From Arthrobacter sp. NicSoilB4 (GTDB lineage: Bacteria > Actinomycetota > Actinomycetes > Actinomycetales > Micrococcaceae), in assembly GCF_019977335.1 (NCBI RefSeq), contig NZ_AP024653.1, forward strand, positions 2,046,001 through 2,110,000: a DNA stretch of 64,000 bases. Direction: 5' to 3'. Position numbers and translations under genes: made by a program. Below are positions 18,088-27,597 of this stretch, in pieces. The notes under the pieces were generated by a model that was not told where the DNA came from, did not search any database, and saw only the letters and a list, made by a program, of their open reading frames with translations. The stretch's first letter is position 1. Each line of letters opens with the position of its first letter.

Positions 18088-19644
18088 ATGTCTGACCTAT
18101 TCCAGGATTACTCAGTGGCCGCCGAACGCACCGGCGCCTACGACGAGATGTTTACCCCCGGCCAACAGGCCCGGAAGTCCTACGGGCAGGTTGCCGGGGC
18201 CCTGCGTGAACTCTCGCTCGCTGATGTCACCGCCCGCGCCGATTCCATGGCGCGGACGTTCTTGGACCGCGGCGTCACCTTCGACTTCGCGGGGGAGGAG
18301 CGGCCCTTCCCGCTCGACATCGTCCCCCGGGTCATCCCGGCCGACGAGTGGACCGTGCTCGAGCAGGGCGTGGCGCAGCGCGTGCGGGCGCTCGAGGCGT
18401 TCCTCAACGACGTCTACGACAAGATGGCCGTCGTTGCCGACGGCGTCATCCCGCGCCAGCTCGTCACGACGAGCGCCCACTTCCACCGCCAGGTGCACGG
18501 TTTCGAGCCGGCCGGCGGCGTCCGCGTGCATATCTCCGGCATCGACGTCGTCCGCGACGCCGCGGGGACCTTCCGTGTCCTCGAAGACAACGTCCGCGTC
18601 CCCTCCGGCGTCAGCTATGTCCTGGAGAACCGCCGCGCCATGGCCAAGGGGCTGCCTGAGGCCTTTGGCCAGCAGCTCATCCGGCCGGTCGAGGAGTACC
18701 CGCGCCGGCTCCTGTCCGCCCTGCGCAAGACGGCACCGTCCGGTGTCGACGACCCCACGGTGGTGGTCCTGACCCCCGGCGTCTTCAACAGTGCCTACTT
18801 CGAGCACACCCTGCTCGCGGGCCTGATGGGCGTGGAACTCGTCGAAGGGCGCGACCTCATCTGCCGAGGCAACCGGGTCTACATGCGCACCACCGCCGGC
18901 GAACAGCGCGTGGACGTGATCTACAAGCGCATCGACGACGAGTTCCTGGATCCGCTGCAGTTCCGCGCCGACTCCATGCTCGGCTGCCCGGGCCTCGTCA
19001 ACGCCGCCCGCGCCGGCGGCGTCACCATCGCCAACGCTGTGGGCAACGGCGTCGCCGACGACAAGCTGGTCTACAGCTACGTCCCGGACCTGATCCGCTA
19101 CTACCTCAATGAAGAACCCGTGATCGCCAACGTGGACACCTTCCGGCTCGAAGAAAAGGAAGCCCGGGAAGAGGTCCTTGACCGGCTGGACGAGCTCGTG
19201 GTCAAGCCCGTGGACGGTTCCGGCGGCAAGGGCCTGGTGATCGGCCCGGATGCCTCCAAGGAGGAACTCGATGCCCTGCGCAAGCGCGTCATTGCGGACC
19301 CCCGCGGCTGGATCGCGCAGCCGGTCCTGCAGCTGTCCACCGTGCCCACGCTCAGCGGCGACAAGTTCGGCCCGCGGCACGTGGACCTCCGCCCCTTTGC
19401 CGTCAACGACGGCGACGACGTCTGGGTCCTGCCCGGCGGCCTGACCCGGGTGGCGCTCAAGGAGGGCTCACTGATCGTGAACTCCAGCCAGGGCGGCGGC
19501 TCCAAGGACACCTGGGTGCTCGCCGATTCGCCGGAGGTGCCGGTGGAGACCCTGCCGCGCCCGGCCATCACCGTCCGCGAACGCGTATCGGTGTGGCCTG
19601 TCGAGAGCAACTGGCGCGACAGCCAGAAGGAGCAGCAGCAATGA
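18088..19644 (+). CDS. Circularly permuted type 2 ATP-grasp protein (DUF404/DUF407)
   Basis: This 518-residue protein has the cp-ATP-grasp layout. The N-terminal part holds PFPLDIVPRVIPADEWTVLEQGVAQRVRALEAFLNDVY. The middle holds RVLEDNVRVPSGVSYVLENR, and the nucleotide-binding Lys and Gly-rich loop VVKPVDGSGGKGLVIG comes near residue 370, reversing the usual lobe order. Such enzymes are predicted amide-bond ligases (glutamylation-like peptide synthesis), always encoded with alpha-E and transglutaminase-like proteins, as here. The ATG at 18088 fits the conserved N-terminus (DLFQDY...GAYDEMF). The product is unknown. Confidence 0.9.
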   Translation: MSDLFQDYSVAAERTGAYDEMFTPGQQARKSYGQVAGALRELSLADVTARADSMARTFLDRGVTFDFAGEERPFPLDIVPRVIPADEWTVLEQGVAQRVRALEAFLNDVYDKMAVVADGVIPRQLVTTSAHFHRQVHGFEPAGGVRVHISGIDVVRDAAGTFRVLEDNVRVPSGVSYVLENRRAMAKGLPEAFGQQLIRPVEEYPRRLLSALRKTAPSGVDDPTVVVLTPGVFNSAYFEHTLLAGLMGVELVEGRDLICRGNRVYMRTTAGEQRVDVIYKRIDDEFLDPLQFRADSMLGCPGLVNAARAGGVTIANAVGNGVADDKLVYSYVPDLIRYYLNEEPVIANVDTFRLEEKEAREEVLDRLDELVVKPVDGSGGKGLVIGPDASKEELDALRKRVIADPRGWIAQPVLQLSTVPTLSGDKFGPRHVDLRPFAVNDGDDVWVLPGGLTRVALKEGSLIVNSSQGGGSKDTWVLADSPEVPVETLPRPAITVRERVSVWPVESNWRDSQKEQQQ

Positions 19645-19719
19645 CCCGCGGCACCGTGTCGACCAATTTTCCGCTGACCTGCTCTTTTCAGATTTCCGAT
19701 GCGCTGGAGGTAACCGCGA

Positions 19720-20646
19720 ATGCTTAGCCGTATCGCCGAGTCCCTGTTTTGGATCGGCCGCTACGTGGAACGGGCCGACGGCACCGCCCGGATCCTCGAC
19801 GTCCACCTTGAGCGGCTCAACCATCTGCCGATGGAGGAACAGCGCAGCGTCGCGCAGGAACTCCTCGCCGTTATGGGCGCCCGGGCGCAGAGCGAAGACT
19901 TCGGCCTCCCCGAACTGCTCAACGCCCTGGCTTACGACAAGCAGAGTGCCACCTCGATCGCCGGTTCCCTCGGCGCCGCGCGGGAGAACGCCCGCCGTGC
20001 CCGGGAAACCGTGTCGTCCGGGCTGTGGGAGAGCCTGAACACCACGTACTACGGGCTCAACCAGCACCGCAAGGACGTCGTCGGCACCTACCGCTTCTGC
20101 AACTGGGTGCTGGAACGCACGGCCATGGTCAGCGGCCTCGCCGACACGACGGTGAGCCACGACGAGAGCTGGCAGTTCCTGGTCCTCGGCCGTTCGCTGG
20201 AACGCGCCGACATGACCGCGCGGATGCTCTCCACCCGTGATGTCCTCTCCGCCGGGATGTCGTGGGTGAACATGCTGCGCTGCGCCGGCGCTTACGAGTC
20301 GTTCCTGCGCACCCGCCGGGCCGCGTTCGGCGACCAGCACGCCGCCGAGTTCCTGCTCCTGGACCGGCTGTTCCCGCGCTCGATCGTTTACGCGCTGCGG
20401 GATGCCGACGAATGCCTCGCGAAGCTGGACCCGTCGGCCCAGCGCGTCGGCTTCATCAACGACGCCCGCCGGATCGTGGGCCAGGCCCGCACCTTCCTCG
20501 AGTTCCACCGCACCGACGACCTGATGTCGGAGCTGCCGGAGCACATGGAACGTGTGCAGAAGGCTGTCTCGCAGGCCTCGGACGCCATTTCCCGTAAGTA
20601 CTTCAATCAGGCAGACGAACTGGCCTGGGTGGGAGAAGTTTCATGA
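19720..20646 (+). CDS. Alpha-E domain protein (DUF403)
   Basis: This 308-residue all-helical protein starts MLSRIAESLFWIGRYVERADGTARILD, the hallmark of the alpha-E family. The repeated E-R-A-D/E motif appears again at LGRSLERADMTARML. It is the obligate partner of cp-ATP-grasp enzymes and is thought to act as a scaffold or second catalytic component. A GGAGG lies 11 nt before the ATG. Its stop overlaps the start of the transglutaminase gene (ATGA), which indicates coupled translation. Confidence 0.9.
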   Translation: MLSRIAESLFWIGRYVERADGTARILDVHLERLNHLPMEEQRSVAQELLAVMGARAQSEDFGLPELLNALAYDKQSATSIAGSLGAARENARRARETVSSGLWESLNTTYYGLNQHRKDVVGTYRFCNWVLERTAMVSGLADTTVSHDESWQFLVLGRSLERADMTARMLSTRDVLSAGMSWVNMLRCAGAYESFLRTRRAAFGDQHAAEFLLLDRLFPRSIVYALRDADECLAKLDPSAQRVGFINDARRIVGQARTFLEFHRTDDLMSELPEHMERVQKAVSQASDAISRKYFNQADELAWVGEVS

Positions 20647-21494
20647 CCCGGCTGAGTATCATCCACAAGACGGCATACAAGTACAACAAGCGGGTCACGC
20701 TCTCCTACAACGAGGCCCGCATGACGCCTCTGACGGATCCGCAGCAGGTGGTGCTGGAGTCCTCGCTGAAGGTCTCGCCGTCCCAGGCCGCGCTGAGCAC
20801 TTACCGCGACTACTGGGGTACGCGCGTTTCCGCGTTCGACATGCAGATGCCGCACGAGCACCTGGAAGTCCTGTCCACCACCACCGTTGAGGTCCACCGG
20901 GTGGAGCGGATCCCGTCCGAGGCGGACATCGTGGGCTGGGACGTCCTCGAGGCGCCGGAAACGCTCAACAAGTTCAGCGACTGGATCCCGCAGTCGCAGC
21001 TCACCGGTCCGGGCGCCGAGGTCCTCGGGATCATTCCCGGGGTCGTCGAGGGCCGCAACCCGCACGAGGCCGCCATGGCGATCTTCGAATGGATGCGCGG
21101 GGAAATGACATACATGAAGGGCTCCACCGGCGTCACCACCAACGCCGAGGAGGCCTGGAACCAGCGCCAGGGTGTCTGCCAGGACCTGGCACACCTTGCG
21201 ATCGGTGCGCTGCGCAGCAGGGGCATCCCGGCCCGCTACGTGTCCGGCTACCTGCACCCGCGCTCGACGGCGGAGCTCGGCGAGACGGTCGCCGGGCAGT
21301 CGCACGCCTGGCTGGAATGGTGGGACGGGGAATGGCGCAGCTGGGACCCCACCAACCACAAACCTGCCGGCGACTTCCACGTGACCGTGGCGCGGGGCCG
21401 GGACTACCGCGACGTTCCCCCGCTCAAGGGGATCCTGTCCGGCGGCGGCGGCTCAGCCCTCAGTGTGAGCGTGGAGATCACCCGCCTGGCCTGA
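20643..21494 (+). CDS. Transglutaminase-like cysteine protease fold protein
   Basis: This 283-residue protein has an N-terminal beta-rich domain (about 1-90, Bact_transglu_N) and a transglutaminase core. The triad is visible as Cys in QGVCQDLAHLAIGALRS, His in QSHAWLEWWDGEW and Asp in WDPTNHK. It is the third gene of the cp-ATP-grasp operon, where it is predicted to cleave or transfer the peptide made by the ligase. The start overlaps the alpha-E stop. There is no signal peptide, so it should act in the cytosol. Confidence 0.9.
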   Translation: MTRLSIIHKTAYKYNKRVTLSYNEARMTPLTDPQQVVLESSLKVSPSQAALSTYRDYWGTRVSAFDMQMPHEHLEVLSTTTVEVHRVERIPSEADIVGWDVLEAPETLNKFSDWIPQSQLTGPGAEVLGIIPGVVEGRNPHEAAMAIFEWMRGEMTYMKGSTGVTTNAEEAWNQRQGVCQDLAHLAIGALRSRGIPARYVSGYLHPRSTAELGETVAGQSHAWLEWWDGEWRSWDPTNHKPAGDFHVTVARGRDYRDVPPLKGILSGGGGSALSVSVEITRLA

Positions 21495-21535
21495 GCCCCG
21501 GCGCCACCCATCTAGCGCATCTTGGACTTTACGGT

Positions 21536-22024
21536 CTATTCGAGGCCGGAACGGGTGGCGTCGTCCAGGGGCGTCCACCAGGTCAACGGCGGGACCACCT
21601 TGAAGCGGCGTCCCGTAACTGTTTCCGGGGTGATCCGCACGAAGTGCTCCTTCTTGCCCGCCTGCCACGGGAACAAGAGCAGACCCACGGTGTCCAGGAC
21701 CTCCTGCTGGTTTTGCACCGGCGTGGCCTGTCCCTTGATCACCACACTCCAGGCGATGCCGCTGTCCGCGTCCACACCGTCGGCTTCGACGGCCACCGGG
21801 GTGTCGCCCGTGGCCGCCTGGAGCTTGGTTCCGTCTGCCGTGCGGAACACCAGGGAACCATGGTCCACCTTGTAGTTGATGGGGAAGATGTCGGGATGAT
21901 CGTCCACCCACACCGCGAGCCTGCCCACGCTGACGCCGCGCAGGAGCCGCCAGCATTCGTGGTTGTCAAGGTTTTCGACTTCATATGCCTGCTGGTGCTT
22001 ACCCAGGTTCGGATCATTACTCAT
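21536..22024 (-). CDS. Pyridoxamine 5'-phosphate oxidase-fold protein (FMN-binding type), copy 1
   Basis: This 162-residue split-barrel protein includes ECWRLLRGVSVGRLAVWVDDHPDIFPINYKVDHGSLVFRTADGTKL, the typical flavin-binding strand pattern, and AWSVVIKGQA. Close paralogues in mycobacteria (such as Rv2004c-neighbour and Rv3131-region proteins) belong to the DosR dormancy regulon, and here it sits divergent from the DevS-like kinase. A TAGGCT box ends 7 nt before the ATG, suggesting a leaderless transcript. Two DevR-like boxes are at -44 and -86. Cofactor and substrate are not determined. Confidence 0.85.
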   Translation of the reverse strand: MSNDPNLGKHQQAYEVENLDNHECWRLLRGVSVGRLAVWVDDHPDIFPINYKVDHGSLVFRTADGTKLQAATGDTPVAVEADGVDADSGIAWSVVIKGQATPVQNQQEVLDTVGLLLFPWQAGKKEHFVRITPETVTGRRFKVVPPLTWWTPLDDATRSGLE

Positions 22025-22031
22025 GGTGCCG

Positions 22032-22037
22032 AGCCTA
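22032..22037 (-). promoter_or_regulatory. Predicted leaderless -10 box for PPOX copy 1
   Basis: TAGGCT on the minus strand lies 7 nt before the ATG at 22024. Confidence 0.5.
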
Positions 22038-22061
22038 TGACATGCCCCCGGCGTCAGGGTA

Positions 22062-22075
22062 GGGGATAAGGTCAC
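22062..22075. promoter_or_regulatory. Weak DevR-like box, proximal to PPOX copy 1
   Basis: GGGGATAAGGTCAC matches 6 of 8 informative positions of GGGNC-N4-GNCCC. Its centre is 44.5 bp from the predicted start site and 42 bp from the stronger box at 22104. Confidence 0.35.
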
Positions 22076-22103
22076 AATCCACGGCAATATGGTCCGACAT
22101 CTA

Positions 22104-22117
22104 GGGCCTTTGGAGCC
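22104..22117. promoter_or_regulatory. DevR-like box in the PPOX1/kinase divergent promoter
   Basis: GGGCCTTTGGAGCC matches 7 of 8 informative positions. It lies between the two divergent genes, about 86 bp upstream of PPOX1. Confidence 0.5.
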
Positions 22118-22176
22118 GCAACGGGGTATTCTGGCATCACTATCGTCAGCGCCGACGATCGTTGTGTCCGTTGTAG

Positions 22177-23895
<1,719 letters not shown>

Positions 23896-23928
23896 CACCC
23901 GAGCGTTCCAGCGGGCCGGGGCTGCCAG

Positions 23929-24654
23929 CTAGCGGACCGTGTGCGGGCGGTTTGCTTCAGCATGGCTTCCGGGGGACACCGACGCGGGCCCGGCGATGAA
24001 GACCGCGGCCTGGGTACGCCTTTCGAAGCCCAGCTTGGCCAGCAGCGACGAGACGTAGTTCTTGACTGTCTTCTCCGCGAGGAACATTTCCGCGGCAATC
24101 TGGCGGTTCGTGAGCCCGCCGCCCACCAGCTCCAGCACCCGGCGCTCCTGGGGTGTCAGGGAGGACGTCCTGGGGTCAACGTCTTCGGCCTCCACAAGGC
24201 TGTCAACGATGCCGGCAGCGACCCCCTCCGCGAAGATCGACTCTCCCGCGGCCGCCCGGCGCAGGGCCCCGATCAGGTCGGTGCCGCCGATTTCCTTCAG
24301 GACATAGCCGCTCGCACCCGCCAGGACGGCTCCGCGCAGGGCCTGTTCGTCGTCGAAACTCGTCAGGATGATGCAGTTCAGCGAGGGATCTACGGAGCGT
24401 ACGTCGCGGCAGACCTCGATCCCGGTGCCGTCCGGCAGCCTGGCGTCGAGAACGCAGACATCCGGGTGAAGGGCGGGAATACGGCGGGTCGCCTCAACAG
24501 CGGAACCCGAGCTTCCCACCACCAGGAACCCTTCACCCTCAAGGAGCTCCTGGAGGCCACGCCTGACGAGTTCATGGTCATCCAGGATGAAGACGCGGAT
24601 GACGGCCGGAGCCCCGTCGGGTGCAGTGAGACCTGCGTCGGACCAGGCAATCAT
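23929..24654 (-). CDS. DevR/DosR-like NarL-family response regulator
   Basis: This 241-residue regulator has a receiver domain (RVFILDDHELVRRGL, phospho-acceptor Asp in VCVLDARLPDGTG, switch Thr in ILTSFDD and Lys in VLKEIGG). It also has a C-terminal LuxR helix-turn-helix, LTPQERRVLELVGGGLTNRQIAAEMFLAEKTVKNYVSSLLAKLG. The recognition helix AEKTVKNYVS-LLAKLG-ERRTQAA is nearly that of mycobacterial DevR. The start at 24654 has AGGAG 6 nt upstream. The gene converges on the kinase gene instead of following it. It is the probable regulator of the GGGNC-N4-GNCCC boxes nearby. Confidence 0.9.
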   Translation of the reverse strand: MIAWSDAGLTAPDGAPAVIRVFILDDHELVRRGLQELLEGEGFLVVGSSGSAVEATRRIPALHPDVCVLDARLPDGTGIEVCRDVRSVDPSLNCIILTSFDDEQALRGAVLAGASGYVLKEIGGTDLIGALRRAAAGESIFAEGVAAGIVDSLVEAEDVDPRTSSLTPQERRVLELVGGGLTNRQIAAEMFLAEKTVKNYVSSLLAKLGFERRTQAAVFIAGPASVSPGSHAEANRPHTVR

Positions 24655-24837
24655 GGCTCTCCTGTCGGGCAGCTTGTGCTGCCAAGTATGGTGCTGTGCT
24701 CCCCAGCCTGTTCCGCGGACCGTGCCTGCCGGTGGTGCCTGCGGATCGTGCGTGCTCTGTCTATTGTCGCCGACTCTAGCGTTGCTGTCGCCTTTGCCGA
24801 CGTCTGCAATTCTGCTCTGGGGCCCGGACCCGGACAA

Positions 24838-24851
24838 GGGTCCTTGGTCCT
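24838..24851. promoter_or_regulatory. DevR-like box, distal, uspA promoter
   Basis: GGGTCCTTGGTCCT matches 7 of 8 informative positions of GGGNC-N4-GNCCC. Confidence 0.5.
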
Positions 24852-24879
24852 GCCGCGGCGTCGCCTGCGGCTGACCCTT

Positions 24880-24893
24880 ATGACTTTTGGCCC
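24880..24893. promoter_or_regulatory. DevR-like box, proximal, uspA promoter
   Basis: ATGACTTTTGGCCC matches 6 of 8 informative positions. It is centred 42 bp downstream of the distal box and about 42-48 bp upstream of the probable transcription start. Confidence 0.45.
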
Positions 24894-24961
24894 TTGCCGC
24901 TCCCATTGCTGCCGGGTAATTGTAGGCTGGACGCGCCAGCTGCTCGACGAAGGGATCCGCA

Positions 24962-25423
24962 ATGACCGAGGCCAGGGACATCCGGACGATTGTGGTGGGG
25001 GTTGATGGTTCCGAGGCGTCGGTGGAGGCGCTGCGCCAGGCCCAAAGCCTTGCCGTACCGCTCTCGGCCACGCTTGTAGCGATGGCCAGCTGGGACCTCC
25101 CTCCGGTCTATGACGGCTACGTCGCCATGGGCATCGACGACTTCGATGTCCGTGCGGGCGAAATCCTTCAGGAGACGGTGGAGAAGGCGTTCGGGGCTGA
25201 AACCCCGGCCAACGTCGAAACGCGGCTCGTCCAGGGACACCCGCGGCACACCCTGATTGAGGCCAGCCGGGATGCCGACCTGGTGGTGGTGGGACGCCGC
25301 GGCCACGGAGGCTTCGGCGGAATGCTGATTGGATCCGTGAGCTCCGCCTTGGTGGCCCATGCCCACTGCCCGGTACTGGTGGTCCATTCCCCGGAAACCA
25401 AGGACAAGCACGCCGCGAAGTAG
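24962..25423 (+). CDS. Universal stress protein (UspA family, ATP-binding type)
   Basis: This is a 153-residue single UspA domain: TIVVGVDGSEASVEAL at the N-terminus and the ATP-binding loop GRRGHGGFGGMLIGSVSSALVAHAHCPVLVV (G-2x-G-9x-G-S) at the C-terminus. ATP-binding Usp proteins in mycobacteria are controlled by DosR and modulate dormancy. Two DevR-like boxes precede this gene, and the kinase/regulator pair is adjacent. No partner domain is attached. Confidence 0.93.
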   Translation: MTEARDIRTIVVGVDGSEASVEALRQAQSLAVPLSATLVAMASWDLPPVYDGYVAMGIDDFDVRAGEILQETVEKAFGAETPANVETRLVQGHPRHTLIEASRDADLVVVGRRGHGGFGGMLIGSVSSALVAHAHCPVLVVHSPETKDKHAAK

Positions 25424-25488
25424 CGGCCAGCCCGCCGGATATTTCGCCCGGTCGTCCCGGCTTCCGGGCGGACCAGTGGATCCGGGAT

Positions 25489-25959
25489 CTATTCGAAAGA
25501 TGCCCGGCGGGGATCGGAGAGCCGCGTGCTCCACAGGTCCGGCTTGTTGACCTTGAATCGGCGTCCGGTCATCGCCTTGGGGGAGAGCCGCACGTAGTAG
25601 TTCTTGTCGCCCGGCTGCCACGGCTCGAGCAGTTGTGCGTCGACGGCGTCCTTCTCCTGCTGGCTTTCAATCAACTGAGCCTCGCCGCGGGCCACAACGC
25701 TCCAGGCCTGCTGCTCGTGGGCGTCGTAGCCGTCGATTTCGAACGCGATCGGCTTGGCCGTCATCGCTGCCCACAGTTTGGACCCGCCGGCGGTGCGGAA
25801 CACAATGGAGCGGCGCTCCAGTGCGAAGTTCACCGGAAAGATCTCCGGGTGGCCGTCCACAATCAGGGCGATCCGCCCCACGACCTCCGTATCCAGCAAC
25901 ACCCAGCACTGGTCAAGGGACAGTCCAAAATCGGGCGCAGGCGTCGTCTCTGTGTTCAT
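25489..25959 (-). CDS. Pyridoxamine 5'-phosphate oxidase-fold protein (FMN-binding type), copy 2
   Basis: This 156-residue paralogue of the protein at 21536 shares LLDTEVVGRIALIVDGHPEIFPVNFALERRSIVFRTAGGSKLWAA, AWSVVARGEAQLI and the end motif MTGRRFKV. It is monocistronic and convergent with uspA. A perfect GGGCC-ATAA-GGCCC box is centred 44.5 bp before the start codon, and a TAACGT box ends 8 nt before the ATG. This makes it the strongest candidate target of the DevR-like regulator. The function is probably a flavin- or deazaflavin-linked redox protein, unproven. Confidence 0.85.
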   Translation of the reverse strand: MNTETTPAPDFGLSLDQCWVLLDTEVVGRIALIVDGHPEIFPVNFALERRSIVFRTAGGSKLWAAMTAKPIAFEIDGYDAHEQQAWSVVARGEAQLIESQQEKDAVDAQLLEPWQPGDKNYYVRLSPKAMTGRRFKVNKPDLWSTRLSDPRRASFE

Positions 25960-25967
25960 GTGGACCC

Positions 25968-25973
25968 ACGTTA
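25968..25973 (-). promoter_or_regulatory. Predicted leaderless -10 box for PPOX copy 2
   Basis: TAACGT on the minus strand ends 8 nt before the ATG at 25959. Confidence 0.45.
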
Positions 25974-25996
25974 CGTAGTGCCGGGGGCCCCCATTA

Positions 25997-26010
25997 GGGC
26001 CATAAGGCCC
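25997..26010. promoter_or_regulatory. Perfect DevR-like palindrome
   Basis: GGGCC-ATAA-GGCCC is a perfect palindromic match to GGGNC-N4-GNCCC, centred 44.5 bp upstream of the PPOX copy 2 start codon. Confidence 0.65.
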
Positions 26011-26047
26011 GTAGCCCCAGCCGGCCGCCGCTGCTGGGTCCCGGCGC

Positions 26048-27511
26048 CTACCAGGGGCTCGGCTTGTAGTCCTTCAGGAAGACACCGAACTGGTCTTCGC
26101 CCGACTCGCCCATAACGATCGGGTCGTAGACGCGGGCTGCACCGTCGACGAGGTCCAGCGGGGCGTGGAACCCCTCCTCCATCAGGCGCACCTTGGTGTA
26201 GTGCGGCCGCTCGTCGGTGATCCAGCCGGTGTCGACGGCGGTCATCAGAATGCCGTCGGCGTCCAGCATCTCCTGGGCGCTGGTCCGGGTCATCATGTTC
26301 AGGGCCGCCTTGGCCATGTTGGTGTGCGGGTGGCCGGGGCCCTTGTAGGCGCGGGAGAACTGGCCTTCCATGGCGCTGACGTTCACGATGTACTTCCGCC
26401 TCGCGGTGGAGCGTTTCATCGCCCCGCGCAGCCGGCTGACCAGGAGGAAAGGTGCGGTGACGTTGCACAACTGGACCTCGAGCATTTCGAGGGGATCCAC
26501 CTCGTCCAGCACCTGTGTCCAGCTGTTGATCGTGGCGAGGTCCGGAACCAGGCCCCCCGCGTCGATGGCGGTGCCCGAGGCGATCCGCTCCAGCGACGCG
26601 GATCCGGTGGACAGTGCCAGGGACGTGATGGCATCGCCGGCCAGCACCGGGTGCTCCAGGACGGTACTCGCCAGCGCCAGCGGATGCTTGTCGTGGGCGT
26701 GGCCGAAGGTCACCAGTTCGGGGCCGCCGTTGGCGGCCTGCAGGGCCGCTGGAAGGGGCTCGTCCTCGGCGTCGACCAGCGGCTTGTAGGCGTTGCCGGA
26801 ACGGCGGACGGTCTGGGCGGCATTGTTGATGATGATGTCGAGCGGGCCCGCCGCGTCCAGGGAATCGGTCAGCGCCATGACCTGCGAGGGGTCGCGCAGG
26901 TCGATCCCGACGATCCGGAGCCGGTGCAGCCAGTCGGCGCTGTCTTCCATGGCGGCGAAGCGCCGGGCGGCGTCCTTGGGGAAGCGCGTGGTGATGGTGG
27001 TGTGGGCGCCGTCGCGCAGCAGCCGGAGCGCGATGTACATGCCGATCTTGGCCCGGCCGCCGGTGAGGAGAGCACGGCGCCCGGTGAGGTCAGTGCGGGC
27101 GTCCCGCTTGCTGTGGCTGAACTCGGCGCACTCCGGGCACAGCTGGTGGTAGAAAGCGTCGACCTGGGTGTAGTGCTGCTTGCAGATGTAGCAGGGCCTG
27201 GACCTGATCAGGTGCCCGGCGATCTCCCCGGTCGCGGACGTGGCGAGTTTGTTGCCGCGGGTCTCGTCGTCGATCCGGTCCGGGGCCGCCGTCGCCGTCT
27301 GGGCGATCACGGCGCGGTCTGCTTCGGCGATCAGGTCCCGCTTGCTGACCCGGCGGTGCCGCTTGACGGCCTTGAACATCTTGCCGGTGGCGCGGCGCAC
27401 CGATACGTAGTCCGGGTGCTCCTCGTCGTAGACGTGGATGCTGTTGAGGACCTTCAGGCAGGCCTGGATTTCCTCGGGGGTCAGGTCGGACGGCAGATCG
27501 GGGGAGCTCAT
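26048..27511 (-). CDS. SDR family protein with N-terminal helical domain and zinc ribbon
   Basis: This 487-residue protein has an N-terminal Arg/Lys-rich helical region (1-100), then CYICKQHYTQVDAFYHQLCPECAEF (about 107-131, two CxxC pairs, a likely zinc ribbon). A Rossmann SDR domain follows, starting with the cofactor loop TGGRAKIG and IINNAAQTV. The Ser of NVSAMEGQF is kept, but the YxxxK motif reads HTNMAKAALN, so the Lys is present and the Tyr is replaced by Thr. There is also an insertion in the middle of the SDR domain (about 245-310). The combination suggests a nucleic-acid- or protein-binding role or altered chemistry. A TAAAAT box ends 7 nt before the ATG. Confidence 0.8.
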   Translation of the reverse strand: MSSPDLPSDLTPEEIQACLKVLNSIHVYDEEHPDYVSVRRATGKMFKAVKRHRRVSKRDLIAEADRAVIAQTATAAPDRIDDETRGNKLATSATGEIAGHLIRSRPCYICKQHYTQVDAFYHQLCPECAEFSHSKRDARTDLTGRRALLTGGRAKIGMYIALRLLRDGAHTTITTRFPKDAARRFAAMEDSADWLHRLRIVGIDLRDPSQVMALTDSLDAAGPLDIIINNAAQTVRRSGNAYKPLVDAEDEPLPAALQAANGGPELVTFGHAHDKHPLALASTVLEHPVLAGDAITSLALSTGSASLERIASGTAIDAGGLVPDLATINSWTQVLDEVDPLEMLEVQLCNVTAPFLLVSRLRGAMKRSTARRKYIVNVSAMEGQFSRAYKGPGHPHTNMAKAALNMMTRTSAQEMLDADGILMTAVDTGWITDERPHYTKVRLMEEGFHAPLDLVDGAARVYDPIVMGESGEDQFGVFLKDYKPSPW

Positions 27512-27518
27512 TTCCCTA

Positions 27519-27524
27519 ATTTTA
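27519..27524 (-). promoter_or_regulatory. Predicted leaderless -10 box for the zinc-ribbon SDR
   Basis: TAAAAT on the minus strand ends 7 nt before the ATG. Confidence 0.5.
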
Positions 27525-27534
27525 CAGCCTGCCA

Positions 27535-27565
27535 GGAGCCCGGCCCGACGCCGGTGCCGGGCTCC
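27535..27565 (-). terminator. Hairpin downstream of glgC
   Basis: The 10-bp stem GGAGCCCGGC / GCCGGGCTCC has an 11-nt loop. There is no clear T-run. Confidence 0.5.
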
Positions 27566-27597
27566 CGTCCTTGCTGGATCTTCGCTGGAAGGAGGGC

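Larger units (their letters stand above)
24655..24961. other. Divergent regulatory region between the response regulator and uspA
   Basis: This 307-bp region has no supported gene. It holds two palindromic DevR-like boxes 42 bp apart close to uspA and a TAGGCT -10 candidate at 24923-24928. On the regulator side only an SD-bearing leader and a weak CATACT -10 were seen. Confidence 0.6.
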
